A stretch of DNA of 64,000 nt from B18-G4 sp032250805 (GTDB taxonomy: Bacteria > Bacteroidota > Bacteroidia > Bacteroidales > B18-G4). A program made the position numbers and the translations under genes. This document shows, piece by piece, positions 53,746-62,761 of the stretch; within the stretch, counting starts at the first letter, position 1; each line of letters opens with the position of its first letter. The stretch lies in assembly GCA_032250805.1 (NCBI GenBank), contig JAVVEM010000004.1:1-64000 (forward strand), in the 5' to 3' direction. The notes under the pieces are model-generated. The model did no database searches and was not told where the DNA came from. It saw only the letters and a program-made list of their open reading frames with translations.

Positions 53746-55074
53746 TCATTGTAGAATGGAAATCCTGTATACCTTATTTGTTTCGGTTGATATTTTATAG
53801 CGTTCGTCGATCCGCTCACCCACAATCCAAACGATATCGCTGCCCGAACAAAGCACCCATGCATTCTCTTTTTCAATGCGCGAATATTTTTCATCAGTGA
53901 ACAGGTCGCTCAGCTTTTTCCGGTGTTTCATTCCGAGCGGCATAAACTGATCGCCTTGCTCCCATCTGCGCAACCTAAGCGGAAAAACCAGTTTAGTATG
54001 ATCAAGCGAAGCCGTATCCTTATCAGTTGGAATGTCGTAACCATCGGCAGGCAAAATACTTAATTCGAGCCGGAAGGGGCCGGAAAATACCCTTTCTGAT
54101 TCATCAATATAATAATGGGCTTTATTTGTATTTCCCTCGTTTTTCGGAGTGATCAGGATCTTTTTACGGTCGATGAGCAACTGGTGGCCGGAGCTGATGA
54201 AGGTTTTCCCGGGAGAAGCATCAAGGGCGCTGATGATATTGTCGAGATCGTTTTCCTTAAAGCCATAATCCCTGATCAGTTCAAAAAGAATGGTGCGAAC
54301 AGGGCGGGCAGACTTCAGTTTTGCAATATCCAGTTGGATCAGGCCATCCTTTTCAACAATAATTTCCTCCTTTATGCGATCAATTTCCCGCCTGAATATT
54401 TCTTCAACATCTGCCAGCCGTGAAATATTTCCGGCCATTTCCTTCTGAAAGTCAGGATTTATCTCCATAAGTGCGGGAATGACCTGATGCCTGATCTTAT
54501 TGCGCATGTATTTGGTTTCAGCATTTGTATGGTCGACGCGGAAGGGAATATTTTTCTTTTTTACAAAGGATTCGATCTCCTTACGCGTGGCAAACATCAA
54601 AGGCCTGACAATTTTGCCCTGCCTGAGCCTGATCCCGTGCAGGCCGGCTATTCCGCATCCTCTCAGCAAATTAAGAAAGAATGTTTCTGTCTGGTCATCA
54701 AGGTGATGGGCTGTTGCAATACGGTCATATCCATGTATCCGGGCCAATTCATCAAACCAGGCATAGCGCAGGTCTCTGGCTGCCATTTGTACAGAGATAT
54801 TTTGTTCACGGGCATAGGTCCCGGTATCGAACGAACGGGAGTAGAACGGCACCTGATAGTGATCAGCAGTTTGTTTTACAAATGCCTCATCAGCATCGGC
54901 CTCTTTACCCCTGAGCTTAAAATTACAGTGGGCAATGGCAAAATCAAAGCCTGCGAGTGAACAAAGGGCGGCCAGGGCCATAGAATCCATTCCGCCACTC
55001 ACAGTCAGGAGTATGCTGTCTGATACAGTGAAGAGATCATTCTCCCTGACAAAGGATTTAAACTTTTCGATCAC
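53746..55074 (-). CDS. tilS: tRNA(Ile)-lysidine synthase
   Basis: Converts C34 of tRNA-Ile(CAU) to lysidine so that it reads AUA. The 442-residue protein has the N-terminal PP-loop LTVSGGMDSMAL (SGGxDS around residues 26-31), then the tRNA-binding part (KLRGKEADADEAF, TAHHLDDQTET, LRGCGIAGLHGI) and a C-terminal TilS-type domain. Initiation appears to be GTG at 55074: an in-frame TAA lies a few codons upstream and no in-frame ATG precedes the PP-loop. Upstream is a TAACTTTG element whose distance suggests a very short or absent leader. KorB lies upstream on the same strand. Confidence 0.93.
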   Translation of the reverse strand: MIEKFKSFVRENDLFTVSDSILLTVSGGMDSMALAALCSLAGFDFAIAHCNFKLRGKEADADEAFVKQTADHYQVPFYSRSFDTGTYAREQNISVQMAARDLRYAWFDELARIHGYDRIATAHHLDDQTETFFLNLLRGCGIAGLHGIRLRQGKIVRPLMFATRKEIESFVKKKNIPFRVDHTNAETKYMRNKIRHQVIPALMEINPDFQKEMAGNISRLADVEEIFRREIDRIKEEIIVEKDGLIQLDIAKLKSARPVRTILFELIRDYGFKENDLDNIISALDASPGKTFISSGHQLLIDRKKILITPKNEGNTNKAHYYIDESERVFSGPFRLELSILPADGYDIPTDKDTASLDHTKLVFPLRLRRWEQGDQFMPLGMKHRKKLSDLFTDEKYSRIEKENAWVLCSGSDIVWIVGERIDERYKISTETNKVYRISILQ

Positions 55075-55078
55075 AAAA

Positions 55079-55109
55079 CAAAGTTAGTGGATATGATCCA
55101 TATTCGCAA
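55079..55109 (-). promoter_or_regulatory. Promoter of tilS, unusually close to the start codon
   Basis: On the minus strand TTG (55109-55107) and TAACTTTG (55086-55079) are separated by 20 bases, and the GTG start codon begins only 4 bases after the -7 element. Initiation 5-7 bases past the element would give a leaderless or nearly leaderless transcript. Confidence 0.55.
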
Positions 55110-55148
55110 TCACCGGTAAAAGATGAAATATTTTCAAGAAGGATGTGA

Positions 55149-56180
55149 TCAATCAACGATGAATGACTTCTCATTGATCAGTTCCTGCACCGACTTCATT
55201 GTAGCATTTTCTTTAGCCCGTTCAACCTGAAATTCAAGTTCTGCCTCATAGGTATTATAACATTCACACGCGCGTATCACCCCGGTAGCAATGGGATATT
55301 CGGACAGGGTCATCCTTACCAGCATATAATGCGTTGTATCGTCAGGGTTGTGGGCATCGTGAATCAGGATATCCTTTTCGGTGATGCCATTTTCTCCAAT
55401 GGTAACTACTTCCAACCTTGACCCGCGAAGCACGAGTCCTTTATTCATTTCTTTTCCGAACAACATGGGTTTACCGTGCTCAAGATGTATCTGATGGTCA
55501 TCCCTGACATCTTTTCCGGTAATTGCTGAGTGTATCCTGTTATTGAAGATCACACAATTCTGCAGTACTTCAACAACGGATGTTCCCTTGTGTTTAGTTG
55601 CTTCGAGGAATACTTCCTTCATTCTTTTGGGCTCTGTATCAACAACACGCGCAAAGAAAGTCCCCTGTGCGCCCATAGTTAGTTCACCGGGCCGAAAAGG
55701 GTTTTCGATCGTACCATCGGGCGAGGTTTTGGTGATGCTTCCTCGTGGTGTGGTAGGAGAATACTGGCCTTTGGTAAGTCCATATATCTTGTTGTTGAAG
55801 ATCACAACTTTCATATCGATGTTTCTTCTCACAAGATGGATAAAGTGGTTTCCGCCAATGGCCATGCTGTCACCATCGCCGGTGATATGCCAAACATCAA
55901 GTTTTGGATTGGCTACCTTGATACCCGAGGCGATGGCCGCTCCGCGCCCATGTAAGCCATGGAAGCCGTATGTATTCATATAATAGGGGAACCTGGATGA
56001 GCAGCCGATCCCCGAAACGAATACCACATCTTCCTTTCTGACTTTACTTTCAACCAGGCAACTTTGTATTGCCGAGAGTATGGCAAAGTCGCCACAACCG
56101 GCGCACCATTTCACAACCTGGTCGCTTTTATAATCAGCCTTTGTAACCTCAATCTGTTCAATTGTTTTCTCTTCAGCCAT
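55149..56180 (-). CDS. korB: 2-oxoglutarate:ferredoxin oxidoreductase, beta subunit
   Basis: Thiamine diphosphate subunit of the reversible oxidation of a 2-oxoacid (most likely 2-oxoglutarate) to acyl-CoA with reduction of ferredoxin. The 343-residue protein shows WCAGCGDFAIL, GIGCSSRFPYY, and the ThDP motif ITGDGDSMAIGGNH...IYGLTKGQYSPTT. Iron-sulfur ligands Cys are retained in CAGC. It is 3 bases downstream of korA, thus in one operon. Substrate (2-oxoglutarate vs other 2-oxoacids) rests on context and length; a dedicated delta ferredoxin domain is not within these two genes. Confidence 0.92.
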   Translation of the reverse strand: MAEEKTIEQIEVTKADYKSDQVVKWCAGCGDFAILSAIQSCLVESKVRKEDVVFVSGIGCSSRFPYYMNTYGFHGLHGRGAAIASGIKVANPKLDVWHITGDGDSMAIGGNHFIHLVRRNIDMKVVIFNNKIYGLTKGQYSPTTPRGSITKTSPDGTIENPFRPGELTMGAQGTFFARVVDTEPKRMKEVFLEATKHKGTSVVEVLQNCVIFNNRIHSAITGKDVRDDHQIHLEHGKPMLFGKEMNKGLVLRGSRLEVVTIGENGITEKDILIHDAHNPDDTTHYMLVRMTLSEYPIATGVIRACECYNTYEAELEFQVERAKENATMKSVQELINEKSFIVD

Positions 56181-56183
56181 TCT

Positions 56184-58031
56184 CTATCCCTCCAGAATTT
56201 TATTGAATCTTTCCTTCAATTCTGAAATCATGAAAGGAAGACCCTGAATTTTATTGTGTTGCTGATAGTTATATCCGGGCAAAGTCATCCGCAAATAGTT
56301 GGCAAACTGGCCCAGATTAATTTCACAAACCACGATATGTTTAAATTTCTTAAATACCTCCTCGGTATTGGCCGGCAGGGGTTTGATATAATTGAATTGT
56401 GCAAGGCTGATCTTTTTACCTTCCTCCTGCATATCTTTAACGGCTGATATCAGGGCACCATATGTGCCTCCCCACCCGACAACGAGCAGATCACCATTAT
56501 CTTCACCTGAAACTTCGAGTTCGGGAATATAGTTTACCACCCGCTGTACTTTTTCTTCCCTGGTTCGCACCATTTTTTCGTGGTTCATGGGGTTATGCGA
56601 AACATTTCCCGTAATATCTTCCTTTTCAAGTCCGCCAATACGATGCCGCATCCCTTCCTGTCCGGGTAAAGCCCAGAAGCGTGAAAGTTTCTTTTCATCC
56701 CGCCGGTAAGGCTGATAATCTGCATTATCGGGCACAAAGGGTGGCTTAATGTCGGGGAGTTCCTTAATATCGGGAATATTCCACAGTTCCGATCCATTTG
56801 CCAGGTAACCGTCGGTAAGCAGGATCACGGGGGTCATATGTTCAAGTGCGATCTTGCTGGCCATATAAGCATAATGGAAGCAGTTTGCAGGTGTGCTGGC
56901 AGCGATTACCACACATGGGCTTTCGCCATTACGGCCATAGAGGGCCTGCATCAGGTCGGCCTGTTCGGGTTTGGTAGGCAGGCCGGTAGCAGGGCCACCC
57001 CGCTGCACATTTACGATCACAATAGGTAATTCGGTAATTACAGCCAGGCCAATGCCTTCACTCTTAAGTGCCAGGCCGGGGCCGGATGTGGAAGTAACGG
57101 CAAAATCGCCGGCAAAGCTGGCTCCGATGGCAGAAGTAATCCCTGCGATCTCGTCTTCGGCCTGAAATGTTTTTACACCAAATTGCTTCATCTTTGAAAG
57201 CTCCTGAAGTATCTCCGAGGCCGGAGTAATAGGATATGATCCAAGAAAGAGTTCCATCCCGGCACGTTCTGCAGCCGCAACAAGCCCCCAGGCGGTAGCA
57301 ATATTGCCTGTAATATTTCTGAAGCGCCCTTTACGGTTCTTGATGGGGTTGATCTGGTATGTTGTGCGGAGGGCTTCAACCGTTTCAGCATAATTATAAC
57401 CTGCCCTCAGCACCCGCTTGTTGGCTTCGGCAAGCAAAGGTTTTTTGCTCCCGAACTTATTATCAATAAAATCCTCTCCGTATTTAAGGTCTTTATTAAA
57501 TAACCAGTAAAGGATACCCAGGGCAAATTGATTCTTGGTCCGCTCGGCTGATTTGGGATCCACGGCAAGGTCTTTTACCGAAGTTTTACTCAACTGGGTG
57601 ATTGGAGCTTTCACCACATTATAGCCCTTAAGTGTGCCATCACCAAGAGGATCCTCAATATAGCCAGCCTTTTTATAATATTTATTATCGAAGTTATCGA
57701 TATCGATTATGATGGTGGCTCCGGGCTTAACCCATTTCATATTGGCTTTCAGCGCCGCCGGGTTCAGTGCGACCAAAACATCAGCCAGGTCGCCAGGTGT
57801 ATCGATCTCTTTATGGCCAATATGCAACTGGAAGCCCGAAACACCGGCTACAGTGCCCTGAGGGGCACGGATCTCTGATGGATAGTCGGGAAAGGTGGCC
57901 AGGTCATTACCGGCAAAGGCAGATGTATCTGAAAACTGATTTCCGCTTAGTTGCATGCCATCACCCGAATCACCCGCAAATTTTACGACTACAGCATCAA
58001 CTTCAATTACTTTATTTACTTTTTTCGACAT
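56184..58031 (-). CDS. korA: 2-oxoglutarate:ferredoxin oxidoreductase, alpha subunit (gamma-alpha fusion)
   Basis: Forms the catalytic complex with KorB. The 615-residue protein fuses the gamma domain (about 1-200, with KFAGDSGDGMQLSGNQ and SEIRAPQGTVAG) to the alpha ThDP-pyrimidine domain (about 215-500, with GSYPITPASEIL, AEDEIAGI and TSTSGPGLALKSE) and a C-terminal transketolase-like domain (about 505-615). This fused architecture is common for KorA in Bacteroidota. The ATG at 58031 is favoured, since the longer frame crosses into the promoter. -7 element TAACTTTG at 58059-58066 (minus strand). Divergent from the ferredoxin gene. Confidence 0.93.
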   Translation of the reverse strand: MSKKVNKVIEVDAVVVKFAGDSGDGMQLSGNQFSDTSAFAGNDLATFPDYPSEIRAPQGTVAGVSGFQLHIGHKEIDTPGDLADVLVALNPAALKANMKWVKPGATIIIDIDNFDNKYYKKAGYIEDPLGDGTLKGYNVVKAPITQLSKTSVKDLAVDPKSAERTKNQFALGILYWLFNKDLKYGEDFIDNKFGSKKPLLAEANKRVLRAGYNYAETVEALRTTYQINPIKNRKGRFRNITGNIATAWGLVAAAERAGMELFLGSYPITPASEILQELSKMKQFGVKTFQAEDEIAGITSAIGASFAGDFAVTSTSGPGLALKSEGIGLAVITELPIVIVNVQRGGPATGLPTKPEQADLMQALYGRNGESPCVVIAASTPANCFHYAYMASKIALEHMTPVILLTDGYLANGSELWNIPDIKELPDIKPPFVPDNADYQPYRRDEKKLSRFWALPGQEGMRHRIGGLEKEDITGNVSHNPMNHEKMVRTREEKVQRVVNYIPELEVSGEDNGDLLVVGWGGTYGALISAVKDMQEEGKKISLAQFNYIKPLPANTEEVFKKFKHIVVCEINLGQFANYLRMTLPGYNYQQHNKIQGLPFMISELKERFNKILEG

Positions 58032-58058
58032 CGTTTCTGTTTGTTTAAAACATCCCTG

Positions 58059-58066
58059 CAAAGTTA
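58059..58066 (-). promoter_or_regulatory. -7 element of korAB
   Basis: TAACTTTG on the minus strand, exact TAnnTTTG, 27 bases ahead of the korA ATG. Confidence 0.6.
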
Positions 58067-58230
58067 TAAGTTTTATACATTAACCATGAGCAAATCTTAA
58101 CAAAATTTAAATATATGCAGCCTAATTGGAACATTATTAAAATAAGATCGATCATGAGCCCGCTATTTAGAAAAGAAATAAATTAATAAAAGGCTTTCCG
58201 AAAACATTCGTTCATAAAAAATATGTGTTT

Positions 58231-58238
58231 TATATTTG
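58231..58238 (+). promoter_or_regulatory. -7 element of the ferredoxin gene
   Basis: TATATTTG, exact TAnnTTTG, 38 bases ahead of the ferredoxin ATG. The -33 element is weak. Confidence 0.6.
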
Positions 58239-58275
58239 CATCGAATCTTTTTTAATTCATTAAAAAAACACAATT

Positions 58276-58443
58276 ATGGCTTACAAAATCACAGACGACT
58301 GCACAGCATGCGGAACCTGCATTGACGAATGCCCTGTTGAAGCGATCTCAGAAGGTGATATCTATGTAATCGATCCGGATATTTGCACCGACTGCGGTTC
58401 TTGCGCAGATGTATGCCCGGTAGATGCAATTATCCCGGACTAG
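58276..58443 (+). CDS. 2[4Fe-4S] ferredoxin
   Basis: A 55-residue ferredoxin, MAYKITDDCTACGTCIDECP and a second CxxCxxCxxxCP half (Cys37, 40, 43, 47), giving eight cysteines for two [4Fe-4S] clusters. It is acidic and of clostridial type. It lies between divergent korAB and sucAB, and is the natural electron carrier for KorAB, though other partners are possible. It has its own promoter and an immediately following terminator, so it is probably expressed separately. The gene is easily missed because it is short. Confidence 0.95.
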   Translation: MAYKITDDCTACGTCIDECPVEAISEGDIYVIDPDICTDCGSCADVCPVDAIIPD

Positions 58444-58473
58444 TACCGATCTGTTCAGAATCTTATTATAAAG

Positions 58474-58498
58474 AAGTCCCGCCAGCGGGACTTTTTTT
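58474..58498 (+). terminator. Intrinsic terminator of the ferredoxin gene
   Basis: AAGTCCCGC and GCGGGACTT form a perfect 9-base stem with a CA loop, followed by T residues. Confidence 0.9.
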
Positions 58499-58544
58499 AT
58501 ACCCTGTGAACACTTGTTGTGCCCTGAGTGTTATACAAATTATA

Positions 58545-58574
58545 TTGAACCATTCTTAATTATTCATAACTTTG
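58545..58574 (+). promoter_or_regulatory. Promoter of sucAB
   Basis: TTG at 58545-58547 and TAACTTTG at 58567-58574, 19 bases apart, 22 bases ahead of the sucA ATG. Confidence 0.7.
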
Positions 58575-58596
58575 CAGGTCTGCAGCATTACTGATC

Positions 58597-61455
58597 ATGG
58601 ATATACATTCCTTTATAAACAGCTCCGATCCGGATGCCATCGATAAGTTATACCAGGATTTTCTGGATGATCCGGCATCAGTTTCCGACGACTGGCGGCA
58701 TTTCTTCGAGGGGTTTGAGTTTGCACGGCAAGACTATAAACCCAAATCAATCACCGATAAGGATTATCCTTCTGAATTCAAGGTTATAAACCTCATTAAT
58801 GCTTACAGGCAGCGAGGGCATTTATTTACGAAGACCAATCCTGTGAGGACCCGGCGTAAATACACCCCGACACTGGATCATGAGAACTTCGGTTTAACGG
58901 AGAAGGATATGAATACAATTTACCAGGCCGGGAACGATATAGGCCTGGGCCCGGCCAGCCTTCGCGAGATCATTGCACATCTTCACAAAACCTATTGCAG
59001 CGCGATAGGAGCCGAGTTCATGTATATCAGGCATCCTGAGGTTGTAGACTGGCTGAAGCAACGGATGGAAAGCAGCCGGAACCAACCGTCATACAGCAAG
59101 GAACAGAAACTACAGTTTCTGGAAATGATCAGCAAAGCTGTGCTTTATGAAAAATTTATCCATAAAAAATTCCCCGGACAAAAGCGCTTTTCGCTGGAAG
59201 GGGCTGAATCGCTCATCCCTGCACTGGATGCCATTACACGCACCGGCGCTGAACTGGGCATAAAAGAATTTATTATCGGGATGCCGCACAGGGGCCGGTT
59301 AAATGTACTTGCCAATTTTATGGATAAGCCTTATGAGAAACTTTTCCACGAATTTGAGGGTGAAGAGTATGAAGAAGAATATTTGCTTGGTGACGTGAAA
59401 TACCACCTTGGATTTACCACACAAAAAAAAGTTGGCGACAAGCAGATCAAACTCACACTCTCGCCCAATCCATCTCACCTTGAAGCTGTTGACCCTGTTG
59501 TTCAGGGAATATCCCGGGCCAGGATCGACCAGGATTACAAAGGCGACTATAAACGCCTCGCCCCTATTCTTATTCATGGCGATGCAAGCATTGCCGGGCA
59601 GGGAGTGGTATATGAGGTATTACAAATGTCGGAACTCAGCGGATACCGCACAGGGGGCACCATTCATGTTGTAATCAACAACCAGATCGGCTTTACAACC
59701 AATTACCTGGATGCCCGTTCGAGCACATATTGCACTGATGTGGCAAAGATAACGTTAAGCCCTGTTTTCCATGTGAACGGCGACGATGTGGAAGCACTGA
59801 TTTATACCATACAGCTTGCAATGGAGTTCCGGCAGAAATTCCACAAAGATGTATTCATCGACTTGCTATGTTATCGTAAATACGGCCATAACGAAGGTGA
59901 CGAACCGCGTTTTACACAACCAATATTATACAAACTCATTGAAAAGCACCCGAACCCTCTTGAAATATACCGAAAACAGCTCATCTCTGAGGGAATAATC
60001 ACCGAAGGTGAAAGCAGGAAAACCGAGAAAGAAATCAATGCCCTGCTGGAAGCAAATCTGGAGAAAACCAAAAGCATGGGAAAAGCCAGCATTGGTTCCT
60101 TTTTAAAAGATACCTGGAAAGATATCAGCAAGGCTGGTCCCACCGACTTTATTCAATCGCCCGAAACAGGCGTAAAAAAAGAAGACCTGTTCCGGATAGG
60201 TAAACATATCTGTTCCATTCCTAAGGACGAAAAGCTTTTCACCAAGCTTGTCCGTTTGCAGGAAAACCGTTTAAAAATGCTTGAAGAAGGGGATAAACTT
60301 GATTGGGCAATGGGCGAATTGCTGGCCTACGGAACACTTCTTGATGAAGGTATTCCGGTAAGGTTTAGCGGACAGGACGTGGCCAGAGGTACTTTTTCGC
60401 ACCGGCATGCAGTGCTCAAGATCGAAGATTCGGAAAAAGAATATGTCCCCCTGAACAATATTAGAAAAGGTCAGTCCAAAATTGAAATCTTCAATTCGCC
60501 ATTATCTGAATATGGTGTTTTGGGATTTGAATATGGTTACGCTCTGGCCTCACCACATACACTTACGATATGGGAAGCACAATTTGGCGACTTCGCCAAT
60601 GGCGGGCAGATCATCATTGACCAGTTTCTTAGCAGTGCTGAAGATAAATGGAATGTGATGAACGACCTGGTGATTCTGCTTCCGCATGGCTACGAAGGTC
60701 AGGGTCCTGAGCACTCAAGTGGCCGCATGGAAAGATTTCTTAACCTTTGCGCTGAAGAAAATTTGCAGGTGGTCAATGCCAGTACTCCGGCAAACATGTT
60801 TCACGTGCTCAGACGGCAATTAAAGAGAAAAATCAGGAAGCCATTGATCATTTTTACTCCCAAGAGTCTTTTAAGGCACCCGGCATGCGTTTCGCCCATT
60901 AAGGATTTTGCTACCGGGAGTTTCATGGAATTGATCGACGATCATGAGGCCGAGGTGCAGAAAATCAAACGGGTGATCTTTTGCACCGGTAAACTTTATT
61001 ATGAGCTTCTGGAAGAAAAAGAAAAGAAAAACCTTTTCGATACGGCCATCATCAGGTTAGAGCAATTGTTTCCGCTGCCATATAAAAAATTACAGGATAC
61101 AATTAAAAAATATAAGCATGCCGGCGACTGGGTGTGGGTTCAGGAAGAACCTGTAAATATGGGGCCCTGGCCATTCCTTAAGCTGCACTTCGACGAACTG
61201 AGCCTGAGACTTGTGGCACGGCCGGCAAGCGGCAGTCCGGCAACAGGCTCAAGCAAGTTTCATTCAATCAGGCAAAGAAAGATCATTGAAAAGGCGTTTG
61301 GCAAATGCGATTGCCCTATGGTAGATGAGGAATGCCGAATGATATGCATTGGTAACAGATGGCGATCGTTCGACATAGAAGCAGAAAAACTTGGTAAAGA
61401 CAAGATCAATGCCGGAACATTTTCGGCCCTCAACAAGGTAAAAAGATTAGATTAA
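58597..61455 (+). CDS. sucA: 2-oxoglutarate dehydrogenase E1 component
   Basis: ThDP-dependent decarboxylase of the TCA-cycle complex that makes succinyl-CoA with NAD reduction. The 952-residue protein shows the family layout: N-terminal DPDAIDKLYQDFLDDPASVSDDWR-like segment that contacts E2, GMPHRGRLNVLANF, GDASIAGQGVV and VVINNQIGFTT (ThDP/active-site region), then RGTFSHRHAVL, LLPHGYEGQGPEHSS and QEEPVNMG near the end. Size is typical for OdhA/SucA. It forms an operon with sucB (21 bases apart) and stands divergently to korAB. Confidence 0.97.
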   Translation: MDIHSFINSSDPDAIDKLYQDFLDDPASVSDDWRHFFEGFEFARQDYKPKSITDKDYPSEFKVINLINAYRQRGHLFTKTNPVRTRRKYTPTLDHENFGLTEKDMNTIYQAGNDIGLGPASLREIIAHLHKTYCSAIGAEFMYIRHPEVVDWLKQRMESSRNQPSYSKEQKLQFLEMISKAVLYEKFIHKKFPGQKRFSLEGAESLIPALDAITRTGAELGIKEFIIGMPHRGRLNVLANFMDKPYEKLFHEFEGEEYEEEYLLGDVKYHLGFTTQKKVGDKQIKLTLSPNPSHLEAVDPVVQGISRARIDQDYKGDYKRLAPILIHGDASIAGQGVVYEVLQMSELSGYRTGGTIHVVINNQIGFTTNYLDARSSTYCTDVAKITLSPVFHVNGDDVEALIYTIQLAMEFRQKFHKDVFIDLLCYRKYGHNEGDEPRFTQPILYKLIEKHPNPLEIYRKQLISEGIITEGESRKTEKEINALLEANLEKTKSMGKASIGSFLKDTWKDISKAGPTDFIQSPETGVKKEDLFRIGKHICSIPKDEKLFTKLVRLQENRLKMLEEGDKLDWAMGELLAYGTLLDEGIPVRFSGQDVARGTFSHRHAVLKIEDSEKEYVPLNNIRKGQSKIEIFNSPLSEYGVLGFEYGYALASPHTLTIWEAQFGDFANGGQIIIDQFLSSAEDKWNVMNDLVILLPHGYEGQGPEHSSGRMERFLNLCAEENLQVVNASTPANMFHVLRRQLKRKIRKPLIIFTPKSLLRHPACVSPIKDFATGSFMELIDDHEAEVQKIKRVIFCTGKLYYELLEEKEKKNLFDTAIIRLEQLFPLPYKKLQDTIKKYKHAGDWVWVQEEPVNMGPWPFLKLHFDELSLRLVARPASGSPATGSSKFHSIRQRKIIEKAFGKCDCPMVDEECRMICIGNRWRSFDIEAEKLGKDKINAGTFSALNKVKRLD

Positions 61456-61476
61456 CGCTCACAGATACAAAAACCT

Positions 61477-62751
61477 ATGATCATTGAAATTAAAGTTCCG
61501 AGCCCGGGCGAATCCATTACTGAGGTGCAATTGGCAAGTTGGCTGGTTGACGATGGAGAGCAGGTGGAAAAGGATGATGAAATAGCAGAAATTGATTCTG
61601 ATAAAGCCACACTTACGATAAGTGCCGAAGATACGGGAAAGATCAGCCTGAAAGCAGCCGAAGGCGATACTTTGGAGGTAGGTGCTGTTATAGCCACGAT
61701 AAATACTGAAGCTCAGGGAAAAAAGAAAGAAACACCTGCCCGGGAGAAGGAAGACAAACCCGAACAGGAAGTAAAGGAAAGCGACACAAAGCCTGAAAAA
61801 AAGGAGGAAAAAGCTGAGGAAACAAAGAAAACTGAAGAAGATAGTCTGGTAAATCTGTCTCCTTTGGCAAAAAAGCTTTTGCACGAAAGTGGCAGCACGG
61901 AAAAAGAGTTTGCTGATTTTCTGCGCAAATTCAGGGCAGGGAAAAAAGATGTGGCTTTTTTTCTTGACCATAAACAGGGCCAGGCCTCACCGCTTGCCCA
62001 GGCATCAGAGCAGGGCGGCACACGCGATACTGAACGGAAAAAGATGAGCACACTGCGCATCAAGCTTTCGGAGCGATTGGTATCGGTAAAGAATGAAACC
62101 GCCATGCTCACTACTTTCAACGAAGTGAACATGAGTCCGGTCATGGAGATAAGGAATAAATATAAAGAAGCCTTTAAAGAAAAATTTGGTGTTGGCCTCG
62201 GGTTCATGTCATTCTTTACCAAAGCAGTTACCATCGGCCTGCAGCATTTCCCGAAAGTGAATACACAGATTGATGGCGAAGAAATTGTTACCTTTAAATA
62301 TGCCGATGTGGGCATTGCGGTAAGCACTCCCAAAGGGCTCATGGTTCCGGTTATCCGAAATGCAGAACAGCTGGCCCTGCATGAGATCGAAATAAAAATA
62401 AAAGAACTGGCCACCAGAGCCAGAGATGGGAAACTAAGCCTGGATGAAATGAAGGGTGGCACATTCACCATCACCAACGGAGGAGTATTCGGATCTATGC
62501 TTTCGACACCCATCATCAACCCACCGCAAAGTGCTATACTCGGTATGCATAATATTGTAGAACGTCCGGTAGCCGTGAACGGAAAAGTTGAAATACACCC
62601 TGTAATGTATGTGGCTGTATCTTATGATCACCGGATCATTGACGGCAGCGAATCAGTCGGGTTTCTTGTTAAAGTGAAAGAAATGCTTGAGAATCCCGAA
62701 AAAATGCTGCTTGGCGGAGCCGACCCGATACAGTCATTGCTGCAGTTATAA
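61477..62751 (+). CDS. sucB: Dihydrolipoamide succinyltransferase E2
   Basis: Core enzyme of the 2-oxoglutarate dehydrogenase complex. The 424-residue protein has an N-terminal lipoyl domain (lipoyl Lys43 in DSDKATL), a long Lys/Glu/Pro-rich linker, a peripheral-subunit-binding region (about 125-165: NLSPLAKKLLHESGSTEKEF) and the catalytic domain with TFTITNGGVFGS and VSYDHRIIDGSES (catalytic His and Asp). The binding region lacks the usual VxGTGxxGR motif, so E3 binding may differ. It follows sucA by 21 bases. Confident; E3 (lpd) is not in the window. Confidence 0.94.
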   Translation: MIIEIKVPSPGESITEVQLASWLVDDGEQVEKDDEIAEIDSDKATLTISAEDTGKISLKAAEGDTLEVGAVIATINTEAQGKKKETPAREKEDKPEQEVKESDTKPEKKEEKAEETKKTEEDSLVNLSPLAKKLLHESGSTEKEFADFLRKFRAGKKDVAFFLDHKQGQASPLAQASEQGGTRDTERKKMSTLRIKLSERLVSVKNETAMLTTFNEVNMSPVMEIRNKYKEAFKEKFGVGLGFMSFFTKAVTIGLQHFPKVNTQIDGEEIVTFKYADVGIAVSTPKGLMVPVIRNAEQLALHEIEIKIKELATRARDGKLSLDEMKGGTFTITNGGVFGSMLSTPIINPPQSAILGMHNIVERPVAVNGKVEIHPVMYVAVSYDHRIIDGSESVGFLVKVKEMLENPEKMLLGGADPIQSLLQL

Positions 62752-62761
62752 TATTATTGCT

